Source: Curtobacterium poinsettiae
Lineage (GTDB): Bacteria; Actinomycetota; Actinomycetes; Actinomycetales; Microbacteriaceae
Length of the DNA stretch: 64,000 bases
Reading direction: 5' to 3'
Assembly (NCBI RefSeq): GCF_025677645.1
Contig: NZ_CP106879.1
Coordinates: forward strand, 2,914,001 to 2,978,000
The notes below the pieces were generated by a model. It did not search any database. It was given only the letters and a program-made list of their open reading frames with translations, and was not told the DNA's origin. Position numbers and translations under genes: made by a program. Shown piece after piece: positions 16,123-25,686 of the stretch; the first letter of the stretch is position 1, and the number at the start of each line of letters is the position of its first letter.

Positions 16123-17292
16123 GTGCCGCAGCTCACCGTCCTCGTCGACGGGACCGCGGTACCGCGTGAACTCGGCGGTGTGGGTCGCTACGTCGAGGGG
16201 GTCGTGTCGCACCTGACCGACCCGGCGCTCGACGTCCACCTGGTGGTCCGACCCGTGCACGCTTCGCACTTCCGCACCGTGGCGCCGCACGCCACCGTGC
16301 ACACCGCGCCGGCGTGGACCGACTCGGTGCCGCTCCGGTTCCTGTGGGAGCAGACGGGCCTGCCGGCGCTCGGCCGACGACTCGGCGCGCAGGTGCTGCA
16401 CTCCCCGCACTACACGTTCCCGTTCGGCTGGCGTGGCGGGTCCGTCGTCACGCTGCACGACGCCACGTTCTTCTCCAACCCCGAGTGGCACTCCCGCCTG
16501 AAGCGCACGTTCTTCACGTGGTGGAGCCGCCGGTCCCTGCGTTCCCGCCCGGTGGTCATCGTGCCGAGCGCGGCCACCGCGACCGAGGCCGCACGGGTCG
16601 TGACCGGCATCCGCGCCGACGTCCGGGTCGCACCGCTCGGCGTCGACCGTGCCGTGTTCCACGAGCCGTCCACCGCCGAGGTCGAGGACGCCCGGATCGC
16701 CGCGACCCTGCCCGAGGGAGCGCCCTGGATCGCGTTCCTCGGCACCATCGAACCGCGGAAGAACGTCACGGCGCTGCTCGACGCCTACGCGTCCGTGCGC
16801 GCCGCGCGTGCGGCTGCCGGGTCGGACGGTGGTCCGGGCTCGGAGACCCCGTGGCTCGTGCTGTCCGGTGCCCGCGGGTGGGACGAGTCCGCGATCGCCC
16901 GGCTCGACGCGCTGCAGCCGGAGGACCACGTGATCGAAGCCGGCTACCTGCCGCTCGAGGACCTGGCGGGCTACCTCGGTGGTGCCGAGTTCGTCGTCTA
17001 CCCGTCCCTCGGCGAGGGCTTCGGGCTGCCCGTGGTCGAGGCGATGGCCTCCGGCGCGTGCGTCCTGACCACCCGGCGGCTGTCCCTGCCCGAGGTCGGC
17101 GGGGACGCGGCCGTCTACAGCGAGCCCGACGCGACCTCGCTGGCGTCCGCGATGACGGCACTGCTGGACGAGCCCACCCTCGTGGCCTCGCACCGTGCGG
17201 CGGCGCTGGCCCGCGCTTCCTCGTTCACCTGGGAGGCCACGGCGGCCGTGCACGTCGCGGCCTACGAGTCCGTCGCCGGGGGTGCGCGGTGA
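16123..17292 (+). CDS. GT4 glycosyltransferase (mannosyltransferase-like)
   Basis: 389 residues with the two-Rossmann GT-B fold. N-domain: LTVLVDGTAVPRELGGVGRY (glycine-rich acceptor loop) and VVTLHDATFF. C-domain: FLGTIEPRKNV, GARGWDES and the donor-binding SLGEGFGLPVVEAMASG with the EX7E pair. GTG 16123 follows GGAAGGA by about 6 nt and gives the typical family start; ATG 16045, which overlaps the previous stop as ATGA, would add a 26-residue Pro/Gly/Asp-rich extension. Third gene after the transporter; its donor is probably a GDP- or UDP-sugar. Confidence 0.86.
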   Translation: MPQLTVLVDGTAVPRELGGVGRYVEGVVSHLTDPALDVHLVVRPVHASHFRTVAPHATVHTAPAWTDSVPLRFLWEQTGLPALGRRLGAQVLHSPHYTFPFGWRGGSVVTLHDATFFSNPEWHSRLKRTFFTWWSRRSLRSRPVVIVPSAATATEAARVVTGIRADVRVAPLGVDRAVFHEPSTAEVEDARIAATLPEGAPWIAFLGTIEPRKNVTALLDAYASVRAARAAAGSDGGPGSETPWLVLSGARGWDESAIARLDALQPEDHVIEAGYLPLEDLAGYLGGAEFVVYPSLGEGFGLPVVEAMASGACVLTTRRLSLPEVGGDAAVYSEPDATSLASAMTALLDEPTLVASHRAAALARASSFTWEATAAVHVAAYESVAGGAR

Positions 17293-18143
17293 TCCGGGTG
17301 GCGGTGCTGACGGTCACCTACAACACCGGCGAGACCATCCGGCCGTTCCTGGCGAGCGTGGCCGGTGCCTCGAAGGACCCGGTCGCGGTGGTCATCGCGG
17401 ACAACGGTTCGGCCGACATCGACGCACTCCGGGCGATCGGCGAGTCGTACGGCGCCGTCGTGGTCTCCTCCGGTGGCAACCGCGGCTACGGCGGCGGGAT
17501 CGATGCGGCCCTGAACGCCCTCGACGACGTGCTGCCGGACGTGCGCCCGGAGTTCCTGCTCGTGACGAACCCCGACGTCGTGCTCGGCGAGGGCTCGATC
17601 GACGAACTCGTGGCCGCCGCGGACCGGTTGCCGTCCGGCGGGTCGTTCGGTCCCCGGATCCTCGACGACCAGGGCGAGACCTACCCGTCCGCGCGGCAGC
17701 TCCCCTCGCTCCGGACCGGCCTCGGCCACGCCGCGTTCTCGCGGTTCTGGCCGGCGAACCCGTGGAGCCAGCGGTACTGGTCCACCACCGAGGTCGTCGA
17801 GCGCGAGGCCGGCTGGCTCTCCGGTGCGTGCTTCCTCATCCGCACGTCGCTCTTCCGCGAGCTCGACGGGTTCGACGAGTCGTACTTCATGTACTTCGAG
17901 GACGTCGACCTCGGCCAGCGCGTCGGTCGGTCGGGGCGAGCGAACGTGTACGTGCCCTCGGCGGTCGTCACCCACACCGGAGCCCACTCGACGTCGTCCA
18001 ACCGGCGCCGCATGGAGATCGAGCACCACCGGAGCGCGTACCGGTTCCTGTCGCGGAAGTACCGGGCGTGGTGGCTCTGGCCCCTGCGGGTCGCCCTGCA
18101 CGCGGGCCTCTCCGCCCGTGCCCGCTGGGTCACACGCAAGTAG
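17289..18143 (+). CDS. GT2 glycosyltransferase (rhamnosyltransferase-like)
   Basis: 284 residues. GT2 motifs VLTVTYNTGE, VIADNGSADID, LLVTNPDVVL (metal-binding Asp), WLSGACFLIRTS and FMYFEDVDLGQRVGRSG place it with WbbL-like dTDP-rhamnosyltransferases, and the dTDP-rhamnose genes are nearby. The GTG start overlaps the previous TGA (GTGA), so it is coupled to the GT4 gene. Last gene of the operon, followed by a 70-bp palindrome and a convergent gene. Confidence 0.86.
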   Translation: MIRVAVLTVTYNTGETIRPFLASVAGASKDPVAVVIADNGSADIDALRAIGESYGAVVVSSGGNRGYGGGIDAALNALDDVLPDVRPEFLLVTNPDVVLGEGSIDELVAAADRLPSGGSFGPRILDDQGETYPSARQLPSLRTGLGHAAFSRFWPANPWSQRYWSTTEVVEREAGWLSGACFLIRTSLFRELDGFDESYFMYFEDVDLGQRVGRSGRANVYVPSAVVTHTGAHSTSSNRRRMEIEHHRSAYRFLSRKYRAWWLWPLRVALHAGLSARARWVTRK

Positions 18144-18201
18144 CGCCCGCTCGCCGGGCTGTCCCGTTCGCGGGCGGCCCCGTTCGCGGGCGGCCCCGTC
18201 C

Positions 18202-18271
18202 GCAAGACACCGGTGTTCGCGCGTTGCACCGCGGTCTGCGGGTGTTCCGAGCACGAACACCGGTGTCTTGC
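18202..18271. repeat. 70-bp palindromic element, copy 1
   Basis: Outer arms are perfect inverted repeats starting GCAAGACACCGGTGTTCG; each contains a 12-bp palindrome of the ACACCGGTGT type. The asymmetric centre (caccgcggtctgcgggtgtt) allows orientation to be defined. It sits between convergent genes and may also end transcription. Copies 2 and 3 are at 59599 and 60689. Confidence 0.75.
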
Positions 18272-18284
18272 GGGCCAGACGGCG

Positions 18285-19973
18285 TCAGGGGCGGCGGGCG
18301 CGCTCGGCGCGGGCCGCCGCCAGCAGCACGGCAGCGCGGGCGTCGAAGGAGTGCTCGACGGCGATGCGCTCGGCCACGGCGGCACGTTCGGCAGCGGCCG
18401 GCCACGCGTGCGCCGGGTCGAGCAGGTCGGCCAGCTCGTCACGGGAGCCCGCCACCTCGAGGGTCGGCACGTCCAGCACGTCGGACAGCCCGGCCACCGG
18501 GTCGGTCACGACGACTCCCCCGGACGCCAGCACGTCGAACACCCGGTTCGACACGAAGCCCCCGGCCGCCATGTCCGGCCAGTGGTCGTTCAGCACCACT
18601 CGGGCCGAGGCGTAGGCCGTCGCGACCTCGGCTCGGCTCAGGGATGCTTCTCCGAGTGACTCCGCGGGGACGAGTGCTCCCCAGCCGGGCCCGTACACGC
18701 GGAGGTCCGCCCGAAGCGCCACCGCATCGGAGACCACGGGGCGCGCGGCGCCGCGGGTCGAGCCGACGAACACCACGCGGTCGGCGTCCGGACTCGTCGC
18801 CGAACGGGCCCCGGGGTGGAACACCGACGGGTCGGTCGCCTGCAGGAGCGTGCGCACCGGCACGCCCGCACGCGCAGCGGCCGCCGCCGCCCACACCGGC
18901 CCGGCCGCGAACGCCGCGTCGAAGGACCGCAGTTCGGTGTCCGTGACGTCGTCGGGGTGGCTGATCACCCAGAGCAGGTTCACCGACGCCGGGTTCGGCG
19001 CAACCCGGTCGAGTCCCCGGATCACCAGCGTGACGTCGTCCGAGGCATCGTCGTCCCGCACGTGGGCGTCGCGTCGGTCGATCCGGACGCGCTGCCCGAG
19101 CCGCTCGAGTGCCCCGGCGAGCTCGGCGGCGAAGTGCACGTCGCCCCAGCCGTCGCCCTCGGGCCCGGCGGGCGCAGCGATCTTCAGCGACCAGGTGGGG
19201 TGTTCGGCGTCGCCACCGGTCACGCGCGCGGCCGGGGACACCGGCCGCGCGCCCCACGGCGGCAGCGGCGGTCCGGCGACGACACCGTCGCCCTCGGACG
19301 CGCGGTCGCGCCAGGCGGTGAACGCGTCGACGGTCGCGGCGTCGACCGTGCGGCCGGCCTCGACCGAGCGGGTCGCCTCGCCGACGACGCGCACCGGTCC
19401 GCCGTGCAGGTCGGCGACCGCGCGGCTCCAGGCCGTCAGGGTCATGCGTTCGTCCGGGAGGCACGGTGCCGGCACCAGCGCCGCCCCCGGCACCGAGAGC
19501 ACCGGCTGGTCCGCCGCGAACACGGTACTGACGTCGGCGCGGTCGTCCGACCACGGCAGGGCACCGGGGCGGAGCAGCCGGGCACCCGACCGCACCGTGC
19601 CGTCCGGCAGCCGGACACGCGCCTGGGCGACGGTGTCGGCGGCGGCGAGGGCGCGGAGCGTGGGGACGTCGACCTGCACCGACGAGTCGACGAGCACGAG
19701 GGTGCGGCCCACGCCGCCGGCGACCCCGGCGTCGATCGCCGCGCCGAGGCCGTCGACCGGGGCGCGACGTACCCAGGGCAGGCCGCGGCCGAACGGGGCG
19801 ACCGGCGAGGCGTCGGCGACGTAGCTCGCCGCGCGGACGTCGGCGGAGCGGCCGAAGGCCCGGCGCGCGACGGCGACGAGCGGAGCGACCTCGGCGTGCC
19901 GGTCCGAGCGTGTGGTGACGAGCACCGTGACCTCGGCGGCGGACCGCAGCGGAGCGTCCTGCGACCTGGCCAT
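18285..19973 (-). CDS. two-domain glycosyltransferase, CgeB-like C-terminus
   Basis: 562 residues. Residues 12-190 look like a degenerate GT2/GT-A domain (VTVLVTTRSDRHAEVAPLV, TLVLVDSSVQVDVPTLRAL). From about 280 on, SLKIAAPAGPEGDGWGDVHF, LLWVISHPDD, FVGSTRGAARPVV and LNDHWPDMAAGGFVSNRVFD form the glycan-binding part of the CgeB/Glyco_trans_1_2 family. ATG 19973 is preferred over GTG 20066 because a hairpin at 19998-20036 occupies the DNA between them, which looks intergenic. Downstream of rfbA on the same strand, so probably the third gene of the rfbC-rfbA unit. Confidence 0.75.
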   Translation of the reverse strand: MARSQDAPLRSAAEVTVLVTTRSDRHAEVAPLVAVARRAFGRSADVRAASYVADASPVAPFGRGLPWVRRAPVDGLGAAIDAGVAGGVGRTLVLVDSSVQVDVPTLRALAAADTVAQARVRLPDGTVRSGARLLRPGALPWSDDRADVSTVFAADQPVLSVPGAALVPAPCLPDERMTLTAWSRAVADLHGGPVRVVGEATRSVEAGRTVDAATVDAFTAWRDRASEGDGVVAGPPLPPWGARPVSPAARVTGGDAEHPTWSLKIAAPAGPEGDGWGDVHFAAELAGALERLGQRVRIDRRDAHVRDDDASDDVTLVIRGLDRVAPNPASVNLLWVISHPDDVTDTELRSFDAAFAAGPVWAAAAAARAGVPVRTLLQATDPSVFHPGARSATSPDADRVVFVGSTRGAARPVVSDAVALRADLRVYGPGWGALVPAESLGEASLSRAEVATAYASARVVLNDHWPDMAAGGFVSNRVFDVLASGGVVVTDPVAGLSDVLDVPTLEVAGSRDELADLLDPAHAWPAAAERAAVAERIAVEHSFDARAAVLLAAARAERARRP

Positions 19974-19997
19974 CCCGTCGCCGTCAGCCGACGTCGG

Positions 19998-20036
19998 CGA
20001 CGCGGGGCGGGCCTCCCGGCCGGAGGGGTCGCGTCG
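19998..20036. repeat. hairpin between rfbA and the CgeB-like gene
   Basis: CGACGCG and CGCGTCG outer arms with inner CCTCC/GGAGG pairing. It may attenuate read-through from rfbA, and it argues against the longer start of the downstream gene. Confidence 0.5.
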
Positions 20037-20074
20037 GCGAGCGAACCACCCGGTGCCCGACGCCACGACGGTGA

Positions 20075-20938
20075 CTACGCGCCGAGGAGACGCTGCAGGT
20101 AGACGCCGTAGCCGCCCTTGACCAGCGGCGCGGCGAGCTCGGCGAGCTGCGCGTCGTCGATCCAGCCGTTGCGCCAGGCGATCTCCTCGATGCACCCGAT
20201 CTTGAAGCCCTGCCGGTCCTCGATGACCTTGACGTACTCGGACGCCTGCATCATCGACTCGAACGTGCCGGTGTCGAGCCAGGCGGTGCCGCGGTCGAGG
20301 ACCTGGACGCCGAGTTCGCCGGCCTCGAGGTAACGCTCGTTCACCGTGGAGATCTCGAGCTCGCCGCGCGCACTCGGCTCGATCGTCTTCGCGATCTCGA
20401 TGACCTTGTTGTCGTAGAAGTACAGGCCGGGGACGGCGTAGTTCGACTTCGGCTCGGTCGGCTTCTCCTCGATGGACACCGCGGTGAAGTCGTCGTCGAA
20501 CTCCACGACGCCGTACGCCTTCGGGTCGGCCACGTGGTACGCGAAGATCGTCGCGCCCTGGACATCGGTGTTCTTCCGCAGGTTCGTGCCGAGGCCGGTG
20601 CCGTGGAAGATGTTGTCGCCCAGGACGAGGGCGACGCTGTCGTCGCCGATGAACTCCTCGCCGATGACGAAGGCCTGCGCCAGACCGTCAGGGGACGGCT
20701 GCACGGCGTACTGGATCTCCATGCCGAGCGCCGAGCCGTCGCCGAGCAGGGCCCGGAACTGGTCGTTGTACTCCGGCGTCGTGATGACGAGCACTTCGCG
20801 GATGCCGGCCATCATGAGCGTCGACAGCGGGTAGTAGACCATCGGCTTGTCGTAGATCGGCATGAGCTGCTTGCTGATGCCCTTGGTGATGGGCCAGAGG
20901 CGCGTGCCGGAACCGCCGGCGAGGATGATGCCCTTCAT
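20075..20938 (-). CDS. rfbA: glucose-1-phosphate thymidylyltransferase
   Basis: First step of dTDP-L-rhamnose synthesis: dTTP plus glucose-1-P to dTDP-glucose. 287 residues, the family's usual length. GGSGTRLWP at 8-16 binds the nucleotide, followed by [46 protein letters not shown] and [13 protein letters not shown], all diagnostic of RmlA. The ATG at 20938 follows AAGGGGAAA. It lies 10 bp after rfbC. dTDP-rhamnose is the probable donor for the WbbL-like GT2 enzymes in this window. Confidence 0.96.
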   Translation of the reverse strand: MKGIILAGGSGTRLWPITKGISKQLMPIYDKPMVYYPLSTLMMAGIREVLVITTPEYNDQFRALLGDGSALGMEIQYAVQPSPDGLAQAFVIGEEFIGDDSVALVLGDNIFHGTGLGTNLRKNTDVQGATIFAYHVADPKAYGVVEFDDDFTAVSIEEKPTEPKSNYAVPGLYFYDNKVIEIAKTIEPSARGELEISTVNERYLEAGELGVQVLDRGTAWLDTGTFESMMQASEYVKVIEDRQGFKIGCIEEIAWRNGWIDDAQLAELAAPLVKGGYGVYLQRLLGA

Positions 20939-20948
20939 CGCTTTCCCC

Positions 20949-21557
20949 TTACTTCTTCGTCCGGAGCGACTCGGTGTACGCGACGCACTCCTCGTACGTC
21001 GGCAGCAGGCCCTGTGCCGCGGCTTCCTCGAGGGTGGGGGCGCTGGTGTCCTTCTCGGACAGCACCAGCTCGCCGAGGCCCTCGGGCAGGTCGAGCCCGA
21101 CCGTCGGGTCGAGGATCGTGATCCCCTTCTCACGCTCGGGGTTGTAGTGCGCGCTGACCAGGTAGTTCACGGTCGACTGGTCCTCGAGCGCGACGATCGC
21201 GTGGCCGAGCCCCTCGGACAGGTAGACGGCCTTGCGGTCGACGTCGTCGATCCGGACGGAGTCCCACTGGCCGAACGTCGGGGACCCGACCCGGATGTCG
21301 ACGATGTAGTCGATGAACGCCCCGCGCACGGCGGTGACGTACTTCGCCTGGCTCGGCGCGACGAGGGCGTAGTGGATGCCGCGGGCGACACCGGCCGCGG
21401 AGATCGACATGTTCACCTGGCGGAGGTCGAGCGGGTGACCGACGGTCTCCTCGAGCACGTCGGCGCGGTACGCCTCGAGGAATGCTCCTCGTGCGTCGCC
21501 GTGCTGGACGGGCGTGAACTCCCACGCGCCAGGGATCTTCAGTTCGCGGATCTGCAC
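20949..21557 (-). CDS. rfbC: dTDP-4-dehydrorhamnose 3,5-epimerase
   Basis: Third step of dTDP-L-rhamnose synthesis. 202-residue cupin protein: [18 protein letters not shown] holds the catalytic His at 62, and [10 protein letters not shown] holds the catalytic Tyr at 132, both at the positions expected of RmlC. The GTG at 21557 is 6 nt after TAGGCT, so the mRNA is probably leaderless. First gene of an rfbC-rfbA arm that is divergent from a GtrB-like GT2, while rfbB and rfbD lie 4 kb away on the other strand. Confidence 0.95.
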   Translation of the reverse strand: MQIRELKIPGAWEFTPVQHGDARGAFLEAYRADVLEETVGHPLDLRQVNMSISAAGVARGIHYALVAPSQAKYVTAVRGAFIDYIVDIRVGSPTFGQWDSVRIDDVDRKAVYLSEGLGHAIVALEDQSTVNYLVSAHYNPEREKGITILDPTVGLDLPEGLGELVLSEKDTSAPTLEEAAAQGLLPTYEECVAYTESLRTKK

Positions 21558-21563
21558 CGGGGA

Positions 21564-21569
21564 AGCCTA
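21564..21569 (-). promoter_or_regulatory. -10 box of rfbC (leaderless)
   Basis: TAGGCT on the minus strand 6 nt before the rfbC GTG. The divergent TAGGCT of the 21643 gene is only 18 bp away, so the two promoters must share flanking DNA. Confidence 0.6.
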
Positions 21570-21587
21570 GCAAGCCGTGAGTTCGCA

Positions 21588-21593
21588 TAGGCT
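21588..21593 (+). promoter_or_regulatory. -10 box of the GtrB-like gene
   Basis: TAGGCT with a leader of about 43 nt before GTG 21643. Confidence 0.5.
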
Positions 21594-21642
21594 GTCATGG
21601 TTCTGCGCATTGCCGACTCCCGAAACGAGACCAAGCGAGCCC

Positions 21643-22584
21643 GTGAAGCTATTCGTCCAGATCCCCTGCCTCAACGAGGAGAACACCCTCGCCAGCGTCA
21701 TCGACTCCATCCCGCGGGAGATCGACGGCATCGACGAGATCGAGATCCTGGTGATCAACGACGGCAGCACCGACCGCACCGTCGAGGTCGCCAAGGAGCA
21801 CGGCGTCAAGCACTTCGTGCACCACACGACGAACATGGGCCTCGCCCGCTCGTTCCGTGACGGCGTCGACTACGCGCTGCTGCACGGTGCGGACATCGTC
21901 GTGAACACCGACGGGGACAACCAGTACCCGCAGGCGCAGATCGCCGAGCTCGTGCAGCCGATCCTGCGGAAGGAAGCCGAGATCGTCATCGGCGACCGGC
22001 AGACGCGCACCATCGAGCACTTCTCCGGCTTCAAGAAGGTCATGCAGCGCTTCGGCTCGTGGGTCGCGAGCCGTGCGGCCGGACTCGACCTGCCCGACGC
22101 GGCGAGCGGGTTCCGGGCGTACTCGAAGTACTCGCTCATCCGCCTGAACATCGTGACGCGCTTCAGCTACTGCATGGAGACCATCGTGCAGGCCGGCTAC
22201 AAGCGCCTGGCGATCGCGTCGGTCCCGATCACGACGAACCCGAAGACCCGCGAGTCGCGGCTCTTCAACAACATCTTCCAGCACATGTTCGAGTCCGGCT
22301 CGGCGATCGCCCGCGTCTACCTGATGTACCGGCCGATGGCCCTGTTCCTCTGGGTCGCGGCGGTGCTCGGCGCCCTCGGGCTCTGGCCGCTCATCCGGTA
22401 CCTGGTGCTCCTGGCGATGCAGACCGGCGGCAACCACCTGCAGTCGATCATCCTCGGCGTCGTCCTGCTCATCACGGCGCTCCTCTCGATAGTCATCGGC
22501 GTCGTGGCCGACCTCACCCGCCTCAACCGCACGCTGGCCGAGGAGCAGCTCGACCTGCAGAAACTGCAGCGGTATGGCGACTGA
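21643..22584 (+). CDS. GT2 glycosyltransferase, GtrB/DPM1-like with two membrane helices
   Basis: 313 residues. GT2 motifs at the start (VQIPCLNEENTLASVIDSI, LVINDGSTDRT, VNTDGDNQYPQAQI) with DAASGFRAYSK in the acceptor part, as in polyprenyl-phosphate glycosyltransferases. Residues about 225-290 give two membrane helices (LFLWVAAVLGALGLWPLI and IILGVVLLITALLSIVIGVV). Such enzymes make a polyprenol-P-sugar for GT-C transferases. GTG 21643 gives the conserved start KLFVQIPCLNEE; the frame extends to 21577 across the promoter. The next gene, a DUF2142 protein, overlaps by 11 bp, a coupling that suggests donor-maker and donor-user work together. Confidence 0.85.
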   Translation: MKLFVQIPCLNEENTLASVIDSIPREIDGIDEIEILVINDGSTDRTVEVAKEHGVKHFVHHTTNMGLARSFRDGVDYALLHGADIVVNTDGDNQYPQAQIAELVQPILRKEAEIVIGDRQTRTIEHFSGFKKVMQRFGSWVASRAAGLDLPDAASGFRAYSKYSLIRLNIVTRFSYCMETIVQAGYKRLAIASVPITTNPKTRESRLFNNIFQHMFESGSAIARVYLMYRPMALFLWVAAVLGALGLWPLIRYLVLLAMQTGGNHLQSIILGVVLLITALLSIVIGVVADLTRLNRTLAEEQLDLQKLQRYGD

Positions 22585-24133
22585 CACGGCACCGGCCGTG
22601 TCGCGCCCCGACGTCCGACCCGCGGTCGGGCGACGTGAGCGCATCCTCGTGATCGCGTTGACGGTGGCGTTCGCCGCCGTCCTCGCCGTCTGGGCAGTCG
22701 TCACCACGACGTACAAGGCCCCCGACGAGCCGACCCACGTCGACGCCGTACTGCACCTGGCGATCGGTGACGGCTGGCCCGCGCCCGGGGCGATGCACTA
22801 CCTCAACGCGGTGCACGACACCCAGATCAGCAACATGCGGCAGTCGACCGACGCGAACCAGACGTGGGGCGAGCTGCTCCGCGAGTTCCCGGGGGTGCAC
22901 CCGACCAGCATCGACCAGATGTCGCAGCACCCCGCGACGTACTACGCCCTGGCCGCCGGGGTCCTGCAGCTGGTGCACTTCGAGGACCTCCGCTGGGACC
23001 TCGCCGTCATGGTGCTGCGACTGTTCGACGCCCTGCTCGTCCTGCCGCTACCGTTCCTGGCCTGGGCGACCGTGCGTCGGCTGACGCGGTCACCGCGTGC
23101 CGCACTGGTCGGCGGTGCCGCGGTGTTCGCCCTGCCCGAGGTCGCCTCGATCGGCACCTCGGTCACGAACGACGCGCTCATGCTGCCGTTGGCCGGGGCG
23201 CTCGTGTACTTCGTGGTGCGACTGCTCACGGGGGACCTGCGGGTCCGCACGACCATCTGGATCGGACTGCTGCTCGGTGCGATGCTGCTCGTCAAGGGCA
23301 CCGCACTCCCCGCGATCCCGTTCGTGGGCATCGCCGTGATGGCCGCCGGCTGCACCCGGGCGACCGTCTGGCGGAACGCGCTCCGGACGCTGTGGACGCT
23401 GGGGCTCGCCGCCGTCATCGGCGGCTGGTGGTGGCTGCGCAACATCCTCGTGTACCACGACATCCAGCCGGACGGCATGGCCGGCGCACGTCCGCCGATG
23501 CCGTTCCCGGCCGGCACCGCCGCGAGCCCCGAGGTGTTCCTCCGCGACTACTGGAACGGCGTCACCCGCACCTTCTGGGGCAGCGTCGGTGGTCTCACCC
23601 AGTTCCAGCTCGCCCAGGTCCTGATCGACGGGCTGACCGTCGCGTCGCTCGTCGGCATCGTCGTCTGGGGCTTCCGGCGCGGCCCGTCGCTCCGCCCGGC
23701 GATCGTGCTGGCGTCGTTCCCCGTCATCCTCATCACCCTGCACCTGCAGAGCGGGTGGGGCGGGTACGTCCGGAGCACCATCGTCGCCGGCACCCAGGGG
23801 CGCTACTACTACCCCACGCTCATCGCCCTCATCGCCCTGAGTGCCCTCGCCTGGCGCCGGGTCTCCGTGACGGCAGTGGGCGCCACCCGGCTCGCCGTCG
23901 GGATGTCGATCGCGGCGATGGCCATCGCGCTGTACGGCGTCGTCTACGCGCTGCGGGCCTTCGGGCACGACGCCGCCTTCTGGGTCGACGAGTTCGCGGT
24001 CGGCCGGTTCGACCGCTACGGCATGGTCCCCGCCGGCACGAACTTCACCCTCGTCGCCGTCGCCGCGGTCGCACTGACCGTCACCGCCGTGCTGCTCGTC
24101 CGGTTCATGCGCCGTCCGGAGGTCCCCGCGTGA
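22574..24133 (+). CDS. DUF2142 polytopic membrane protein, probable GT-C
   Basis: 519 residues with about eleven membrane helices. The first outside loop has YKAPDEPTHVDAVLHLA, the acidic motif typical of DUF2142 proteins, which resemble GT-C enzymes using polyprenol-phosphate sugars. Other conserved parts: MSQHPATYYALAAG, GGWWWLRNILVYHD and AGTQGRYYYPTLIA. Paralogues are at 24130 and 35509, and a more distant one at 45647. Overlaps the GtrB-like gene upstream by 11 bp and the next paralogue by 4 bp. Inferred job: adds a sugar to the exported glycan at the outer face. Confidence 0.8.
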   Translation: MATDTAPAVSRPDVRPAVGRRERILVIALTVAFAAVLAVWAVVTTTYKAPDEPTHVDAVLHLAIGDGWPAPGAMHYLNAVHDTQISNMRQSTDANQTWGELLREFPGVHPTSIDQMSQHPATYYALAAGVLQLVHFEDLRWDLAVMVLRLFDALLVLPLPFLAWATVRRLTRSPRAALVGGAAVFALPEVASIGTSVTNDALMLPLAGALVYFVVRLLTGDLRVRTTIWIGLLLGAMLLVKGTALPAIPFVGIAVMAAGCTRATVWRNALRTLWTLGLAAVIGGWWWLRNILVYHDIQPDGMAGARPPMPFPAGTAASPEVFLRDYWNGVTRTFWGSVGGLTQFQLAQVLIDGLTVASLVGIVVWGFRRGPSLRPAIVLASFPVILITLHLQSGWGGYVRSTIVAGTQGRYYYPTLIALIALSALAWRRVSVTAVGATRLAVGMSIAAMAIALYGVVYALRAFGHDAAFWVDEFAVGRFDRYGMVPAGTNFTLVAVAAVALTVTAVLLVRFMRRPEVPA

Positions 24134-25686
24134 GCGCCCCGCCACCGCGCGTCGGCCGGCACGAGTGGGTCCTGCTCGGCACCGTGACGCTGGCTTGGCT
24201 CGCCTTCCTGCTGACCTTCGCCCTCGTCACCCCGGCCTTCGGGGCACCCGACGAGCCGGCGCACGTCGACGCCGCGTTCCGCCTTGCGCTCGGACTCGGT
24301 TGGCCGCACGGCGGGGAGATGCACTACCTCGCCGCCGTGCGGCAGATCGTCGAGCACCCGGTCCCGGCCGTCGACCGTCCCACGCTCGACGCGCTGCTGG
24401 CGGCGGTGCCCGGGGACTCCCCCGCGATCGACCCGATGTCCCAGAACCCGCCGACGTACTGGTTGGTGGCCGCCGGGATCCTGCGCGTCACCCGGTTCGG
24501 CTCGCACGACTGGGCGACCTCGGTGCTCGTGCTCCGCGTGTTCGACGTGCTGCTCGTCACCGCGCTGCCGCTCCTGGTCTGGGCGACGGTCCGACGGGTG
24601 ACCCGCTCGCGCCGCACGGCGCTCGTCGCCCCGGTCCTGCTCTTCGCCGTCCCGCAGCTGGCGCAGGTCACCTCCGGCGTCACCGTGTGGGCACCGGTCG
24701 TCCTGCTCGGCGCCGTGCTCGTCTGGCTGAGCGCCCGCGTGCTGACCGGCGACCGTTCGTGGTGGACCACCGCCGGGCTCGCCGTGGCCGTCACCGGGCT
24801 GGCCGCCCTGAACGCGCTGGGGCTCCTGGCGATCCCGTTCGTCGTCCTCGTGTTCGCCCTGGCACCGGGCCGGACGTGGGGTCGCCGGGCCCTGCATGCC
24901 GGCGTGGTCGTCATCGCTGCCGTCGCCGTGTCCGGCTGGTGGTGGGTGCGGACGCTGCTCGTCAGCGGGACGCTCCTGCCCGACGCCCTGCGCGCCGTCA
25001 CGACCGTGCAGCCCTACCCGGCGGGCGGTGCGAACCCCGGGGCGTTCGCCGGACGCCAGTGGGACGGCCTGACCGCCTCGTTCTTCGGCGCACTCGGTGC
25101 GAACCAGTGGCCGTTGCCGCCGATGGTCGTCGACACGCTCGCGGTCGTGGGGCTGGCCGTCATCGCCTGGTCGTACGCCCGCCGGACCCCGGGCCGCCGG
25201 GTCACCACGATCCTGCTCGTCTGGCCGACGGTGGTCCTCGTCGCCACCCTCGCCTACAACTGGCGGAACTACCTCGGCACGCACCAGGGCAACGGGCTGC
25301 AGGGCCGGTTCCTGTTCGTCGCGGTCGTGGCGCTCGTGCTCGCCCAGGCGGTCGCCTGGCACGCCCTCGTCGTCCGTCCGGAGCTGCGTCGGCGCCTGGC
25401 CCGGTCGGCGGTCGTCGGTTCCCTCGCGATCGGCACGTACGGCATCGGCCTGACCTACCGCGGCGGATGGGAGAACACGCAGTTCCGCGTCACGCCCGGC
25501 GGGATCTCCGCGATGGCCGGCGGCGCACTCACCGGGCCGGCCGTGATCGCGCTGGTCGCCGTGGTGTTCGCGGCCGCCGCCGTCGCGACCGTCGTCCTGG
25601 CGTGGCGCACCGCCGCCGACCCCACCGGTGGCCCGCTAGAATCGCCGCCGACCCACGAACCGACCGTCAGGAAAGAGAACTCGTGA
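24130..25686 (+). CDS. DUF2142 polytopic membrane protein, paralogue 2
   Basis: 518 residues, tandem paralogue of the preceding gene: PAFGAPDEPAHVDAAFRLA, MSQNPPTYWLVAAG, SGWWWVRTLLVSG and HQGNGLQGRFLFV occupy the same places. The two differ clearly, so this is an old duplication that probably changed sugar or acceptor specificity. GTG start overlaps the previous TGA (GTGA). The last 20 residues overlie the rfbB promoter and ribosome-binding site, and the stop overlaps the rfbB GTG. Confidence 0.8.
   Translation: MSAPPPRVGRHEWVLLGTVTLAWLAFLLTFALVTPAFGAPDEPAHVDAAFRLALGLGWPHGGEMHYLAAVRQIVEHPVPAVDRPTLDALLAAVPGDSPAIDPMSQNPPTYWLVAAGILRVTRFGSHDWATSVLVLRVFDVLLVTALPLLVWATVRRVTRSRRTALVAPVLLFAVPQLAQVTSGVTVWAPVVLLGAVLVWLSARVLTGDRSWWTTAGLAVAVTGLAALNALGLLAIPFVVLVFALAPGRTWGRRALHAGVVVIAAVAVSGWWWVRTLLVSGTLLPDALRAVTTVQPYPAGGANPGAFAGRQWDGLTASFFGALGANQWPLPPMVVDTLAVVGLAVIAWSYARRTPGRRVTTILLVWPTVVLVATLAYNWRNYLGTHQGNGLQGRFLFVAVVALVLAQAVAWHALVVRPELRRRLARSAVVGSLAIGTYGIGLTYRGGWENTQFRVTPGGISAMAGGALTGPAVIALVAVVFAAAAVATVVLAWRTAADPTGGPLESPPTHEPTVRKENS
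25637..25642 (+). promoter_or_regulatory. -10 box for rfbB-rfbD inside the DUF2142 gene
   Basis: TAGAAT 41 nt before the rfbB GTG, with AGGAAAGAG as ribosome-binding site. It lets rfbB-rfbD be expressed apart from the membrane proteins upstream. Confidence 0.55.
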